The notes under the pieces: model-generated
Databases searched by the model: none
What the model saw: the letters and a program-made list of their open reading frames with translations, nothing else
Told to the model about the DNA's origin: nothing
Shown here: positions 44,019-51,597 of the stretch, piece after piece
Numbering within the stretch: position 1 is the first letter of the stretch
How the letters are laid out: the number at the start of each line of letters is the position of its first letter
Program-made: the position numbers and the translations under genes
Source of the DNA: Pantoea sp. RIT-PI-b
GTDB lineage: Bacteria; Pseudomonadota; Gammaproteobacteria; Enterobacterales; Enterobacteriaceae
Direction of reading: 5' to 3'
Assembly (NCBI RefSeq): GCF_001187905.1
Contig: NZ_LGIS01000007.1
Location: 124,001 to 188,000, forward strand
DNA length: 64,000 nucleotides

Positions 44019-44723
44019 ATGACTTATTGTGTGGCAATGCGTTTATCGTCAGGGATGATTTTTGTTTCCGATTCACGTACCAACGCGGGCGTTGATCATA
44101 TTTCCTCGTTCCGTAAATTGCATGTGTTTCAGGTGGATGATGAGCGCACGCTGGTGCTGCAAAGCGCTGGCAATCTGGCGACCACGCAGAGCGTGCTGAG
44201 CCTGCTGCGACGTAACAACGGCGATGGCGATCAGCCCAATCTGCTGAATGGGCGATCGCTGTATGACATTGCGCTGATGGTGGGTGAAACGCTGCGTGAA
44301 GTGATTAAGCGCGATGGCGAGGAGTTTGGCGGCACGCTGTTGTTGGGCGGCCAGATTCGCGGCGAGGAGCCACGTCTGTTTCAGATCTACCCGCAGGGCA
44401 ACTTCATTGAGGCGAGCGTCGATACGCCCTATTTCCAGATTGGTGAGAGCAAATACGGTAAACCGATTATTGATCGCGTGCTGCGCTACGAAACGCCTTT
44501 AAGCCAGGCGATGCAGTGCGCGCTGATTTCGATGGACTCTACGCTGGCGAGTAATATTTCCGTTGGCCTGCCGCTGGATGTGATGGTGTATCGCAGCGAC
44601 AGTTTTAGCGACAGCGAGCAATATCACATCACCGAACAGCATCCCTACTATTCGCAGATTCGCCAGCTGTGGAGCAAAGGGTTGTTGAGCGTGTTTTCGC
44701 AGTTGCCACCGTTAAAGTTGTAA
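44019..44723 (+). CDS. Anbu, ancestral proteasome-type peptidase
   Basis: A 234-residue Ntn-hydrolase of the Anbu (bacterial proteasome homologue, HslV/20S beta-like) family. After Met removal the N-terminal nucleophile is Thr in M-T-Y-C-V-A. With Thr as 1, D17 (V-S-D-S-R-T-N-A-G) and K32 (F-R-K-L) complete the expected T-D-K site. The helix F-G-G-T-L-L-L-G-G-Q and the C-terminal Y-Y-S-Q-I-R-Q-L-W are family features. Anbu assembles into a lock-washer spiral or ring, and no cognate unfoldase is known. It is the last gene of the four-gene set. The true substrate, and whether it is an active protease, are open. Confidence 0.9.
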   Translation: MTYCVAMRLSSGMIFVSDSRTNAGVDHISSFRKLHVFQVDDERTLVLQSAGNLATTQSVLSLLRRNNGDGDQPNLLNGRSLYDIALMVGETLREVIKRDGEEFGGTLLLGGQIRGEEPRLFQIYPQGNFIEASVDTPYFQIGESKYGKPIIDRVLRYETPLSQAMQCALISMDSTLASNISVGLPLDVMVYRSDSFSDSEQYHITEQHPYYSQIRQLWSKGLLSVFSQLPPLKL

Positions 44724-44756
44724 CCGCTGCATGTAAATGCGCATGTTATGCGCTAG

Positions 44757-44776
44757 GGTCGCCATTAATGGCGACC
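44757..44776. repeat. 20-bp perfect palindrome, family B copy 3
   Basis: GGTCGCCATTAATGGCGACC is identical to copy 1 at 6051 and preceded by GTAAATGCGC. It lies between the convergent Anbu and response-regulator genes. Confidence 0.88.
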
Positions 44777-44794
44777 TGGTCAATTGCCGCGCAA

Positions 44795-45415
44795 TTAAAT
44801 CAGCGCATTGAGTTTGGCGGTCATATTAATTCCGCTAATCCCTTTTAATCCTAATTTGCGCAGGATTTTTATTTTATAAGTGCTGACGGTTTTACTGCTC
44901 AGCTGTAATTGCGAAGCGATCTCTTTATTACTCATCCCCGAAGCCAGTTTAACTAACACCACCAATTCGCGTCGCGTCAGGCTCATCAGTTTCTCGCTCT
45001 CGATCAATTCTCCGGCATCCGCGGCGGCATGGGTCACCGGATAAAAACGATTACCGCGCTCGACTTCTTTTATGGCGGTAATGAGCGTGTCTAATTCCCC
45101 CCGTTTGTAGACATAACCCTCAACGCCTAATTGCAGGCAACAGCGTTGATAAAAAAGACTTTCTGAGGCGGTAAATATGATGATTTTCTGTTCAGGAAGC
45201 GCGCGTTTAATATCGGCAATCAGCGGAATGCCGGCGCGGCCGGGCATGGTGAGATCGAGTAGCAGGACGTCTGGACGCAGCTGGTGCAGCTCGGTAATCA
45301 GCATATCTCCTTTCTGCGCAATGCCAACAATTGCATAGTGATATGAGTCTAAAAGTGCCTGGATACCCGCACAAATTAACGGATGGTCATCAACAATAAA
45401 TACCGAATGAATCAT
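44795..45415 (-). CDS. Orphan NarL/LuxR-type response regulator
   Basis: A 206-residue response regulator. The receiver domain (1-120) has D9/D10 in V-D-D-H and the phospho-acceptor D54 in L-L-L-D-L-T-M-P-G. A C-terminal LuxR HTH (~145-200, L-T-R-R-E-L-V-V-L-V-K-L-A-S-G-M-S-N-K-E-I) follows. It resembles the BvgA/EvgA/FimZ group. No histidine kinase gene is adjacent. I use ATG 45415 (MIHSVFIVDDHP), which fits the receiver fold; the frame upstream is poly-Phe from a T-rich leader. Its proximity to surface and c-di-GMP genes hints at control of adhesion, which is inference. Confidence 0.87.
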   Translation of the reverse strand: MIHSVFIVDDHPLICAGIQALLDSYHYAIVGIAQKGDMLITELHQLRPDVLLLDLTMPGRAGIPLIADIKRALPEQKIIIFTASESLFYQRCCLQLGVEGYVYKRGELDTLITAIKEVERGNRFYPVTHAAADAGELIESEKLMSLTRRELVVLVKLASGMSNKEIASQLQLSSKTVSTYKIKILRKLGLKGISGINMTAKLNALI

Positions 45416-45688
45416 ATGTGTAGCCCAGAAAAAAAAGAAAAAACCCAAGGGTGAAAAACACCCATAAAAAAAACACAACCAGAGGTGTGACCAGATTAAT
45501 TCACGGGGCTTAACAATAAGATTTAAGCTCTGTCTTGAATTTGGGAATTTAAGATCAATTGATCGGTTTTATGCGCGAGAACAAAGCACGTTGCTTTTTT
45601 TTCCGCCGTAACAGGACGCGAGTCATAAATCTGAAAACAAGCCGTTTTAACGTCGAGGCGATAAACCGCGGCGCATAAAAGGTGAATG

Positions 45689-47389
45689 ATGTTTTCAGTT
45701 GATCAGCTTCTCGATAGTTACTGGCCAGGTCATCAGGCGGCGAACTGGCAAAAAAGCGCGCTGAAATGGGCGGTTCGCGAGCATGAATTCCAGGCATTTG
45801 CCGCGCGTTATCGCCACCTCAAAGGCGTGGACATGGTGGAGCAAGTGCTGGATCACCTGGATGTGCGCTGCGAACTGAGCGAGCGTGATTTAGAGCAGAT
45901 CCCCACGCGCGGGCCGGTGGTGATTGTGGCGAATCATCCGCTCGGTGCGTTGGATGGATTGGCGCTGCTGGCGGCGGTTTCACAGGTGCGGCGCGATGTG
46001 AAAATCGTGGCTAACCGCATGTTGATGATGCTGGAGCCGATCAACAACATGATGCTGCCGGTGGATAACATGGGCAACCGCACCAGCCGCGAGCAGCTCA
46101 CGCGCATGCAGCAGCATCTTGATAATCAGGGCGTGCTGATTATCTTCCCGGCGGGCGAAGTGTCGCGCCTCTCCAGCCGTGGTGTGCGCGATCGTCACTG
46201 GCATCACAGCTTTCTGCGCCTCGCGGCCCGCGCCCGTGCGCCGATTGTGCCGGTGCACGTGGTGGGCCGTAACAGCCTGGCGTTCTACGCGGCGGCCAAA
46301 ATCGCCTCGCCGCTGGCGCTGTTAATGCTGGTACGCGAGATGTTCCGCCAGCGCGGGTCACGCATCAAACTGCATATCGGCGAGCAGATCCCGTTTGCCA
46401 ACTGGCACGATGGCCACACGCCGGGCAAAGAGCTGGCGAAGCGGCTGCGCAAACATCTCTACCGGATTGGTCAGGGCCGTCGCGGCCTGTTCCAGACCGA
46501 AGCGGCGATTGCGCGTCCTGAAGATCGCGCTGAACTGAAAAAAGCGCTTTTGGAGAGCGAGCGTCTGGGCACGCTGCCCGATGGCAAACAGATCTATCTG
46601 TGGCGGCGCAACGGCGCCAGCTGGGTACCGCTGCTGCGTGAACTGGGACGTTTGCGCGAAGTCGCGTTCCGCGCGGTGGGCGAGGGCAGCGGTCGCCGTC
46701 GCGATCTTGATAAATACGATGATGATTACTATCACCTGATTCTGTGGGATGACGATGCGCTGGAGATCGTCGGTGCTTATCGCTTTATTCCGGGTGCCGA
46801 ACAGCTGGCGCGCCGTGGGCTGGAGGGGATTTACAGCGACAGCCTGTTCCACTACGACGCGCGCATGTTGCCGATCATTAATCAGGGATTGGAGCTGGGG
46901 CGCAGTTTTATTCAGCCCGCTTATTGGGGCAAACGCGGCCTCGATTATCTGTGGATGGGCATCGGTGCCTACATCGCCCGCTATCCGGAAACCCGCTATC
47001 TGTTTGGTCCGGTCTCGATTTCCGGCGGTATGCCGCTGGCTGCACGCGATCTGCTGGTGGCGTTTTATCGCCTCTACTTCCCCACCGAACTGCCGCTGGC
47101 CACCTCACGTCGTCCCTATCCGGCATCGCTGCCAGAAGTGCTGGCCCAGTTCACCGGCGATAACTACAGCGAAGATTTGCGGCGTCTCAAACATCTACTG
47201 GCCAATCTCGGTACTGCCATTCCTACGCTCTACAAACAGTACTCCGAGGTGTGCGAACCGGGCGGCGTGCAGTTTATCGATTTCGGCAGCGATCCCGATT
47301 TCAATAACTGCATTGATGGCCTGGTGCTGGTGGATCTCACCCGCGTGAAGCCCGCGCGCTATGAGCGCTATATCGGGATGCATCTGTGA
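45689..47389 (+). CDS. olsF: Bifunctional ornithine-lipid synthase, OlsF-like
   Basis: A 566-residue two-domain acyltransferase. The N-terminal half (~40-270) is a PlsC/hemolysin-type O-acyltransferase with N-H-P-L-G-A-L-D and F-P-A-G-E-V-S-R. The C-terminal half (~290-560) is a GNAT-like OlsB/N-acyl-amino-acid synthase domain (Y-H-L-I-L-W-D, V-G-A-Y-R-F, E-L-G-R-S-F-I, F-G-P-V-S-I-S). This architecture is that of OlsF of Serratia, which N-acylates ornithine and then O-acylates it to make ornithine lipid. ATG 45689 is preferred over the adjacent ATG 45686, because AGGTGA abuts the latter. A lysine or glutamine lipid product cannot be excluded. Confidence 0.78.
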   Translation: MFSVDQLLDSYWPGHQAANWQKSALKWAVREHEFQAFAARYRHLKGVDMVEQVLDHLDVRCELSERDLEQIPTRGPVVIVANHPLGALDGLALLAAVSQVRRDVKIVANRMLMMLEPINNMMLPVDNMGNRTSREQLTRMQQHLDNQGVLIIFPAGEVSRLSSRGVRDRHWHHSFLRLAARARAPIVPVHVVGRNSLAFYAAAKIASPLALLMLVREMFRQRGSRIKLHIGEQIPFANWHDGHTPGKELAKRLRKHLYRIGQGRRGLFQTEAAIARPEDRAELKKALLESERLGTLPDGKQIYLWRRNGASWVPLLRELGRLREVAFRAVGEGSGRRRDLDKYDDDYYHLILWDDDALEIVGAYRFIPGAEQLARRGLEGIYSDSLFHYDARMLPIINQGLELGRSFIQPAYWGKRGLDYLWMGIGAYIARYPETRYLFGPVSISGGMPLAARDLLVAFYRLYFPTELPLATSRRPYPASLPEVLAQFTGDNYSEDLRRLKHLLANLGTAIPTLYKQYSEVCEPGGVQFIDFGSDPDFNNCIDGLVLVDLTRVKPARYERYIGMHL

Positions 47390-47417
47390 ATCGGCTTGCA
47401 GCACGCACGTCCTCGTT

Positions 47418-47485
47418 GCGGCGCGATTTATCGCGCTCTGTACACTCCGCTCTCCTGGAGAACGCGCAATAAATTGCGCCGCTAC
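47418..47485. repeat. Long inverted repeat, family C copy 2
   Basis: Left arm GCGGCGCGATTTATCGCGC (47418-47436) and right arm 47464-47485 (GCGCAATAAATTGCGCCGC then TAC) pair imperfectly around a 27-base loop. It is in opposite orientation to copies 1 and 3. It lies between olsF and the ABC operon. Confidence 0.85.
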
Positions 47486-47568
47486 AACCTAGGCGGACAA
47501 TGATGTCACGGCGCTGTCATCTGAGTGTCGTAGGGTCTTAGCCGGACTGTCAGAGAAAGGCCGCAAAC

Positions 47569-48636
47569 ATGGCGTCAATCACACTGCGCGGGCTGTGCAA
47601 ATCCTTTGCGGCGCAGCCGGTATTGCAAGACATCTCGCTGCAGATTGCGCAGGGAGAATTTATCGCCGTATTGGGCCCGTCGGGCTGCGGCAAGACCACG
47701 TTGCTGCGCCTGCTGGCCGGTTTCGAAACCGCCGATGGAGGCGAAATCCACGTTGGCGATCGCTGCTTTGCCGCACCGGGCGTGCATCTGCCGCCGGAAG
47801 ATCGTCAGCTTGGCGTGGTGTTCCAGAGCTACGCGCTATGGCCGCATATGACGGTGGCGGAGAATGTCTCCTACAGCCTGAAGGTGAACGGCGTAGCACG
47901 TGCTGAGCGCGAGCGCCGCACCCAGCAGGCGCTGGAGCTGGTGGGATTAGAACACTTCGCGGCACGTCGTCCCGCCGATCTCTCCGGCGGCCAGCGTCAG
48001 CGCGTGGCGCTCGCCCGTTGTTTGGTGGCGCAGCCGACGCTGGTGCTGCTCGACGAGCCGCTGGCGAACCTCGATGTTCATCTGCGTGCCACCATGGAAG
48101 AGGAGTTCCGCCGCTTCCATCACCACAGTCACGCCACCCTGCTTTACATCACCCACGATCAGCATGAAGCGATGGCGCTGGCCGATCGCATTGTGGTGAT
48201 GGATGGCGGACGCGTAATGCAGTTCGCCACGCCGCAAACGCTGTGGCGCGAGCCGGCGAATGCCATGGTCGCGCGCTTTATTGATGACGGCAAAGTTCTG
48301 CCCATCAGCGATATTGAACCGCTCGGCGAGGGCCGCGCCTTTGCCACGCTGTTTGGGGTGCGCATGGCGTTACGCTGTGCGCCACATCAGCGCCCGCAGC
48401 CACAGGCGCAGGCCAGTTTCCACGCGGTGGATTTTCGTCTGGCTCAGCCCGGCGAGCCGCAATTTGCCGCTCGCGTACAGCGGGTGATCTATCGCGGCGG
48501 CCATCATCAGCTCAACGTCACGCCGCTGGCTGCACCCGAATCCCGCCTCACGCTGCTGCTGGCCGATCAATCTTTACCCGCTGTCGACGCGACCCTCGGT
48601 GTGGCGCTGCGCGACGGCTGGATTCTTCCTTCTTAA
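47569..48636 (+). CDS. ABC importer ATP-binding protein (Fe3+/aminoethylphosphonate/polyamine class)
   Basis: A 355-residue ATPase. Walker A G-P-S-G-C-G-K-T-T (~38-46), signature L-S-G-G-Q-R-Q-R-V-A-L-A-R (~140), Walker B L-V-L-L-D-E-P-L-A-N-L-D and H-loop T-H-D-Q-H-E-A are all intact. A C-terminal TOBE-like regulatory domain (~240-355) follows. It is the first gene of a three-gene importer (ATPase, binding protein, fused permease), each separated by a few bases. It powers uptake across the inner membrane. The substrate is not evident. Confidence 0.9.
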   Translation: MASITLRGLCKSFAAQPVLQDISLQIAQGEFIAVLGPSGCGKTTLLRLLAGFETADGGEIHVGDRCFAAPGVHLPPEDRQLGVVFQSYALWPHMTVAENVSYSLKVNGVARAERERRTQQALELVGLEHFAARRPADLSGGQRQRVALARCLVAQPTLVLLDEPLANLDVHLRATMEEEFRRFHHHSHATLLYITHDQHEAMALADRIVVMDGGRVMQFATPQTLWREPANAMVARFIDDGKVLPISDIEPLGEGRAFATLFGVRMALRCAPHQRPQPQAQASFHAVDFRLAQPGEPQFAARVQRVIYRGGHHQLNVTPLAAPESRLTLLLADQSLPAVDATLGVALRDGWILPS

Positions 48637-48660
48637 CCTTCTTCTACTCAGGGACATGCG

Positions 48661-49650
48661 ATGCGTACTACCTTCAACGTTTTGATGTTAGCCAGCGGTT
48701 TACTGGTTTCTGCCGTCACTCATGCCGAACCGGCGCCAGCGGGCAAGCTGGTGGTCTACACCTCGCAGGCGCCGGAGATTGCGCAGCAAACCATGGATGC
48801 ATTTAAAGCCGCCTATCCCAATGTGCAGGTGGAGTGGACGCGCAACGGCACCACGCAGTTGATGAACGTGCTGCGTACCGAAATGCTGAGCGGCCAGGCC
48901 AAACCGGACGTGCTGCTGATTGCCGATGCCATTAACCTTGGCGCGCTGAAAAATGAGAACCAGCTCTACACCTACAACGATGCGCCGCTCAGCCACATCA
49001 ATCCGTCGTTCTACGACCAGGACAAGACCTTCTTTGGCACCAAAATTATCGCCACGGTGATTGCGTATAACACCCAGCACGCGCAGCCGGTTGACAGCTG
49101 GAGTGCGCTGGCGGTCGAAGCCAATAAAGGCCAGATCGCGGTGCCAAGCCCGCTGTACTCCGGCGCGGCGCTCTACAAGCTGCACACCGATATCAACACG
49201 CCGTCAATTGGCTGGAGCTTCTATAAAAAGCTGGCGGCGCTGGGTGTTGCGCCGCAGGGCGGCAACGGTCCGGCGCTGAAGGCGGTGGCCAGCGGGCTGG
49301 ATAAATACGGCATCATCACCGACGCCGATGTGATTCTGGCGAAGAAAAAGGGCTCGCCGGTTGATCTGGTTTATCCGCAAGAGGGCGTCTCCTACGTCAC
49401 CGAACCGGTAGCGATCATGAAATCGGTGCATAACCTGCCTGCCGCCAAAGCGTTCGTGAACTTTTTGCTGTCCGAGCCGGGCCAGAAACTCGTGGTTGAG
49501 CAGGGCAACCGTCCGGTTGACGATCGTATCGCGGCGCCGGAAGGTTTCACGCCCATCAACAAAATTAAGTTGCTGTCGCCGGACGTAGCGCAAGCGATTA
49601 AAGAAGACGCCGCAGTGCGCGAGCAGTTTACCGCGCTGTTTGGCGGCTAA
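48661..49650 (+). CDS. ABC importer periplasmic substrate-binding protein (FbpA/AfuA-like fold)
   Basis: A 329-residue exported protein (signal MRTTFNVLMLASGLLVSAVTHA) of the class that includes FbpA, FutA, AfuA and 2-aminoethylphosphonate binders. Recognisable are L-V-V-Y-T-S-Q-A-P-E near the start, G-Q-A-K-P-D-V-L-L-I-A-D and P-S-P-L-Y-S-G-A-A in the hinge-facing pocket. The adjacent tyrosine pair that binds iron in FbpA is not obvious, so ferric iron is not supported. A phosphorylated or anionic organic compound is equally plausible. Confidence 0.85.
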   Translation: MRTTFNVLMLASGLLVSAVTHAEPAPAGKLVVYTSQAPEIAQQTMDAFKAAYPNVQVEWTRNGTTQLMNVLRTEMLSGQAKPDVLLIADAINLGALKNENQLYTYNDAPLSHINPSFYDQDKTFFGTKIIATVIAYNTQHAQPVDSWSALAVEANKGQIAVPSPLYSGAALYKLHTDINTPSIGWSFYKKLAALGVAPQGGNGPALKAVASGLDKYGIITDADVILAKKKGSPVDLVYPQEGVSYVTEPVAIMKSVHNLPAAKAFVNFLLSEPGQKLVVEQGNRPVDDRIAAPEGFTPINKIKLLSPDVAQAIKEDAAVREQFTALFGG

Positions 49651-49652
49651 TC

Positions 49653-51395
49653 ATGAGCGTGGTGAGCAACGAATGGCGTAGCACGGCGCGCGGCGCTAAA
49701 CGCCTGGGCTTTAACAGCGAACGGCTCATTCTGGCGCTGCTGGTGCTATTGATTGGCCTGCTCTCGGTCGCGCCGCTGCTGCGGTTGGTGTGGACCGCGA
49801 TTGCGCCGCACGGCGTGCCGGATCTGGCGCGCTTGACGCGTCTGCTGGCGAGCGATCGCGTGTTGATCGCCAGCTTCAATACCTTGTTCATTGCGCTCAG
49901 TTCGACCCTTATCTCGGTGCTGCTGGGCACCGTCGCCGCGTGGCTGGTGGCGCTCAGCGATATGCGCGGCAAAACCGCCTGGGTGTTTGCCTTTATTCTG
50001 CCGCTGATGATTCCGCCGCAGGTGACGGCGCTGGCGTGGCTGCAGGCGCTGGCGCCCGGCAGTCCGCTGGCGCTGCTGTTTGCCCGTCTGGGATGGCCGT
50101 GGTTTGCGCCGGGCGAACAGCCGCTCTACTCCTTAAGCGGCATGGTGTTGCTGCTGGGTACCCATAATGCGCCGCTGGTGTTTCTCACCGTGCGCGCGGG
50201 ATTACGGCGGCTGCCGGCTGATTTGGTCGAAGCCGCGCAGGCCAGTGGCGCCTCACGGGCGCGCGTGCTGTTCACGATTATTTTGCCGCTGGCGCGCCCA
50301 GCGATTTTTGCCGGTGCCGCACTGACCTTTGTCGCGGCCGCAGGCAACTTCGGCATACAGGCGATGCTGGGGATTCCGGCGCGCGTCCCGACGCTGATCA
50401 CGCTGGTGTATCAACAGCTGAATGGCATTGGTCCGAGTGCGCTGCCGAATACCGCCGTTTACGCCTTGTTAATTGCCGTAATTACGCTGGCGGGCATGGC
50501 GGCCAGCGCGTGGTTAGGTGGGCGACATGATGTGCGCGTCAACGGTGCGCCGCGTGTGTGGCAGCAATCGCTGGGGCGTGGCCGGATGGCGATTGCCGGC
50601 GCCGCCTGGCTGTGGATGGCGCTGACCTTGTTATTACCGCTCAGCGCTTTGCTAATCACCGCATTAACCCGTGGTTTCGGCCAGGCGCTGAGCTGGCAAA
50701 CCCTGACGCTGGAGAACTTCCGCGCCGCGTTGTGGGGATATCCGGCGGTGCGTCACGCTTTTCTCACCAGCCTGGGCTTGACCACGCTAACGGCGCTGCT
50801 GCTGACCTTCTGCGCGCTGTTTCTCGCTTACTTCCTCAGCTGGCGTCGCAGCAAATTAGTGCGCGGCCTGTGGCTGGCAAGTGAACTGACCTACGCGCTG
50901 CCGGGCATTGTCACCGGCGTGGCGGCGATGCTGTTCTTCCTGCGTCCGCTGCCGATGATCAATGTGTCGCTGTACGGCACGGTATGGATCATCCTTGCCG
51001 CTTATCTGGCGAACTTTCTCGCACTGGTGTTGCGTCCGACGCTGGCGGGATTTGCGCAACTGGAACCGGCGCTGGATGAAGCCGCGCGGTTGTGCGGTGC
51101 GGGTTTCATGCGCCGCATGCGCGATATTTTACTGCCGCTGGCGGCGCCGTCGGCCCTGGCCGGCAGTGTGCTGGTATTTCTCACGGCGCTGAATGAGATT
51201 CAGGTTTCAATACTGCTGGTGACCTCGCAAACGCAAACTATCGGACCGACCATCGTGTTTCTTGATGAAGGCGGATCGGCTTCGCTGGCGGCGGCGGTGG
51301 GCTGCCTGATGATCCTCGTGGTTTTCTTATTAATGGCGCTTGCTAGCAGGCTGACGCGCCGCCTGCCGCAGGGCGTTTTGCCGTGGCAGGCATAA
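49653..51395 (+). CDS. ABC importer permease, fused two-domain (FbpB-like)
   Basis: A 580-residue inner-membrane protein with about 12 helices formed by two fused BPD_transp_1 domains. Two EAA loops that dock the ATPase are visible: E-A-A-Q-A-S-G-A-S-R-A-R-V-L-F (~195) and D-E-A-A-R-L-C-G-A-G-F-M-R-R-M (~475). It starts 2 bases after the binding-protein stop. Such fused permeases are typical of the FbpABC/PhnSTUV group. A 202-base gap follows before the PAS-GGDEF-EAL gene. Confidence 0.9.
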   Translation: MSVVSNEWRSTARGAKRLGFNSERLILALLVLLIGLLSVAPLLRLVWTAIAPHGVPDLARLTRLLASDRVLIASFNTLFIALSSTLISVLLGTVAAWLVALSDMRGKTAWVFAFILPLMIPPQVTALAWLQALAPGSPLALLFARLGWPWFAPGEQPLYSLSGMVLLLGTHNAPLVFLTVRAGLRRLPADLVEAAQASGASRARVLFTIILPLARPAIFAGAALTFVAAAGNFGIQAMLGIPARVPTLITLVYQQLNGIGPSALPNTAVYALLIAVITLAGMAASAWLGGRHDVRVNGAPRVWQQSLGRGRMAIAGAAWLWMALTLLLPLSALLITALTRGFGQALSWQTLTLENFRAALWGYPAVRHAFLTSLGLTTLTALLLTFCALFLAYFLSWRRSKLVRGLWLASELTYALPGIVTGVAAMLFFLRPLPMINVSLYGTVWIILAAYLANFLALVLRPTLAGFAQLEPALDEAARLCGAGFMRRMRDILLPLAAPSALAGSVLVFLTALNEIQVSILLVTSQTQTIGPTIVFLDEGGSASLAAAVGCLMILVVFLLMALASRLTRRLPQGVLPWQA

Positions 51396-51542
51396 CGGTT
51401 TTTACCGTCAACAGTTGCTGATTGCTGAAGTATCCCGCTGAACATTTTCTCGCCACTGCCGATAACTGACCTACCAACATTTGTCTGTGGATGAATAGCG
51501 CTTGTCAGCGCTGCGTATTTGCGCTTAAGTCTGCATGCTAAT

Positions 51543-51556
51543 TAAGAATTTTCTTA
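51543..51556. promoter_or_regulatory. RcsAB-type box upstream of the PAS-GGDEF-EAL gene
   Basis: TAAGAATTTTCTTA is a perfect palindrome (18 bp with flanks, 51541-51558) matching the RcsAB consensus. It lies 41 bases upstream of the start codon. It is nearly identical to the box at 30272 before the pilus operon. Confidence 0.6.
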
Positions 51557-51597
51557 ATATTTCTGAATAATACCAGGCCAGCAATAGGCGAATAACA

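Noticed and set aside
48661..51395. Ferric-iron ABC transporter assignment
   Set aside because: The fold fits FbpA-like systems, but the iron-binding tyrosine pair is not evident and no Fur box was seen upstream, so the substrate is left open.
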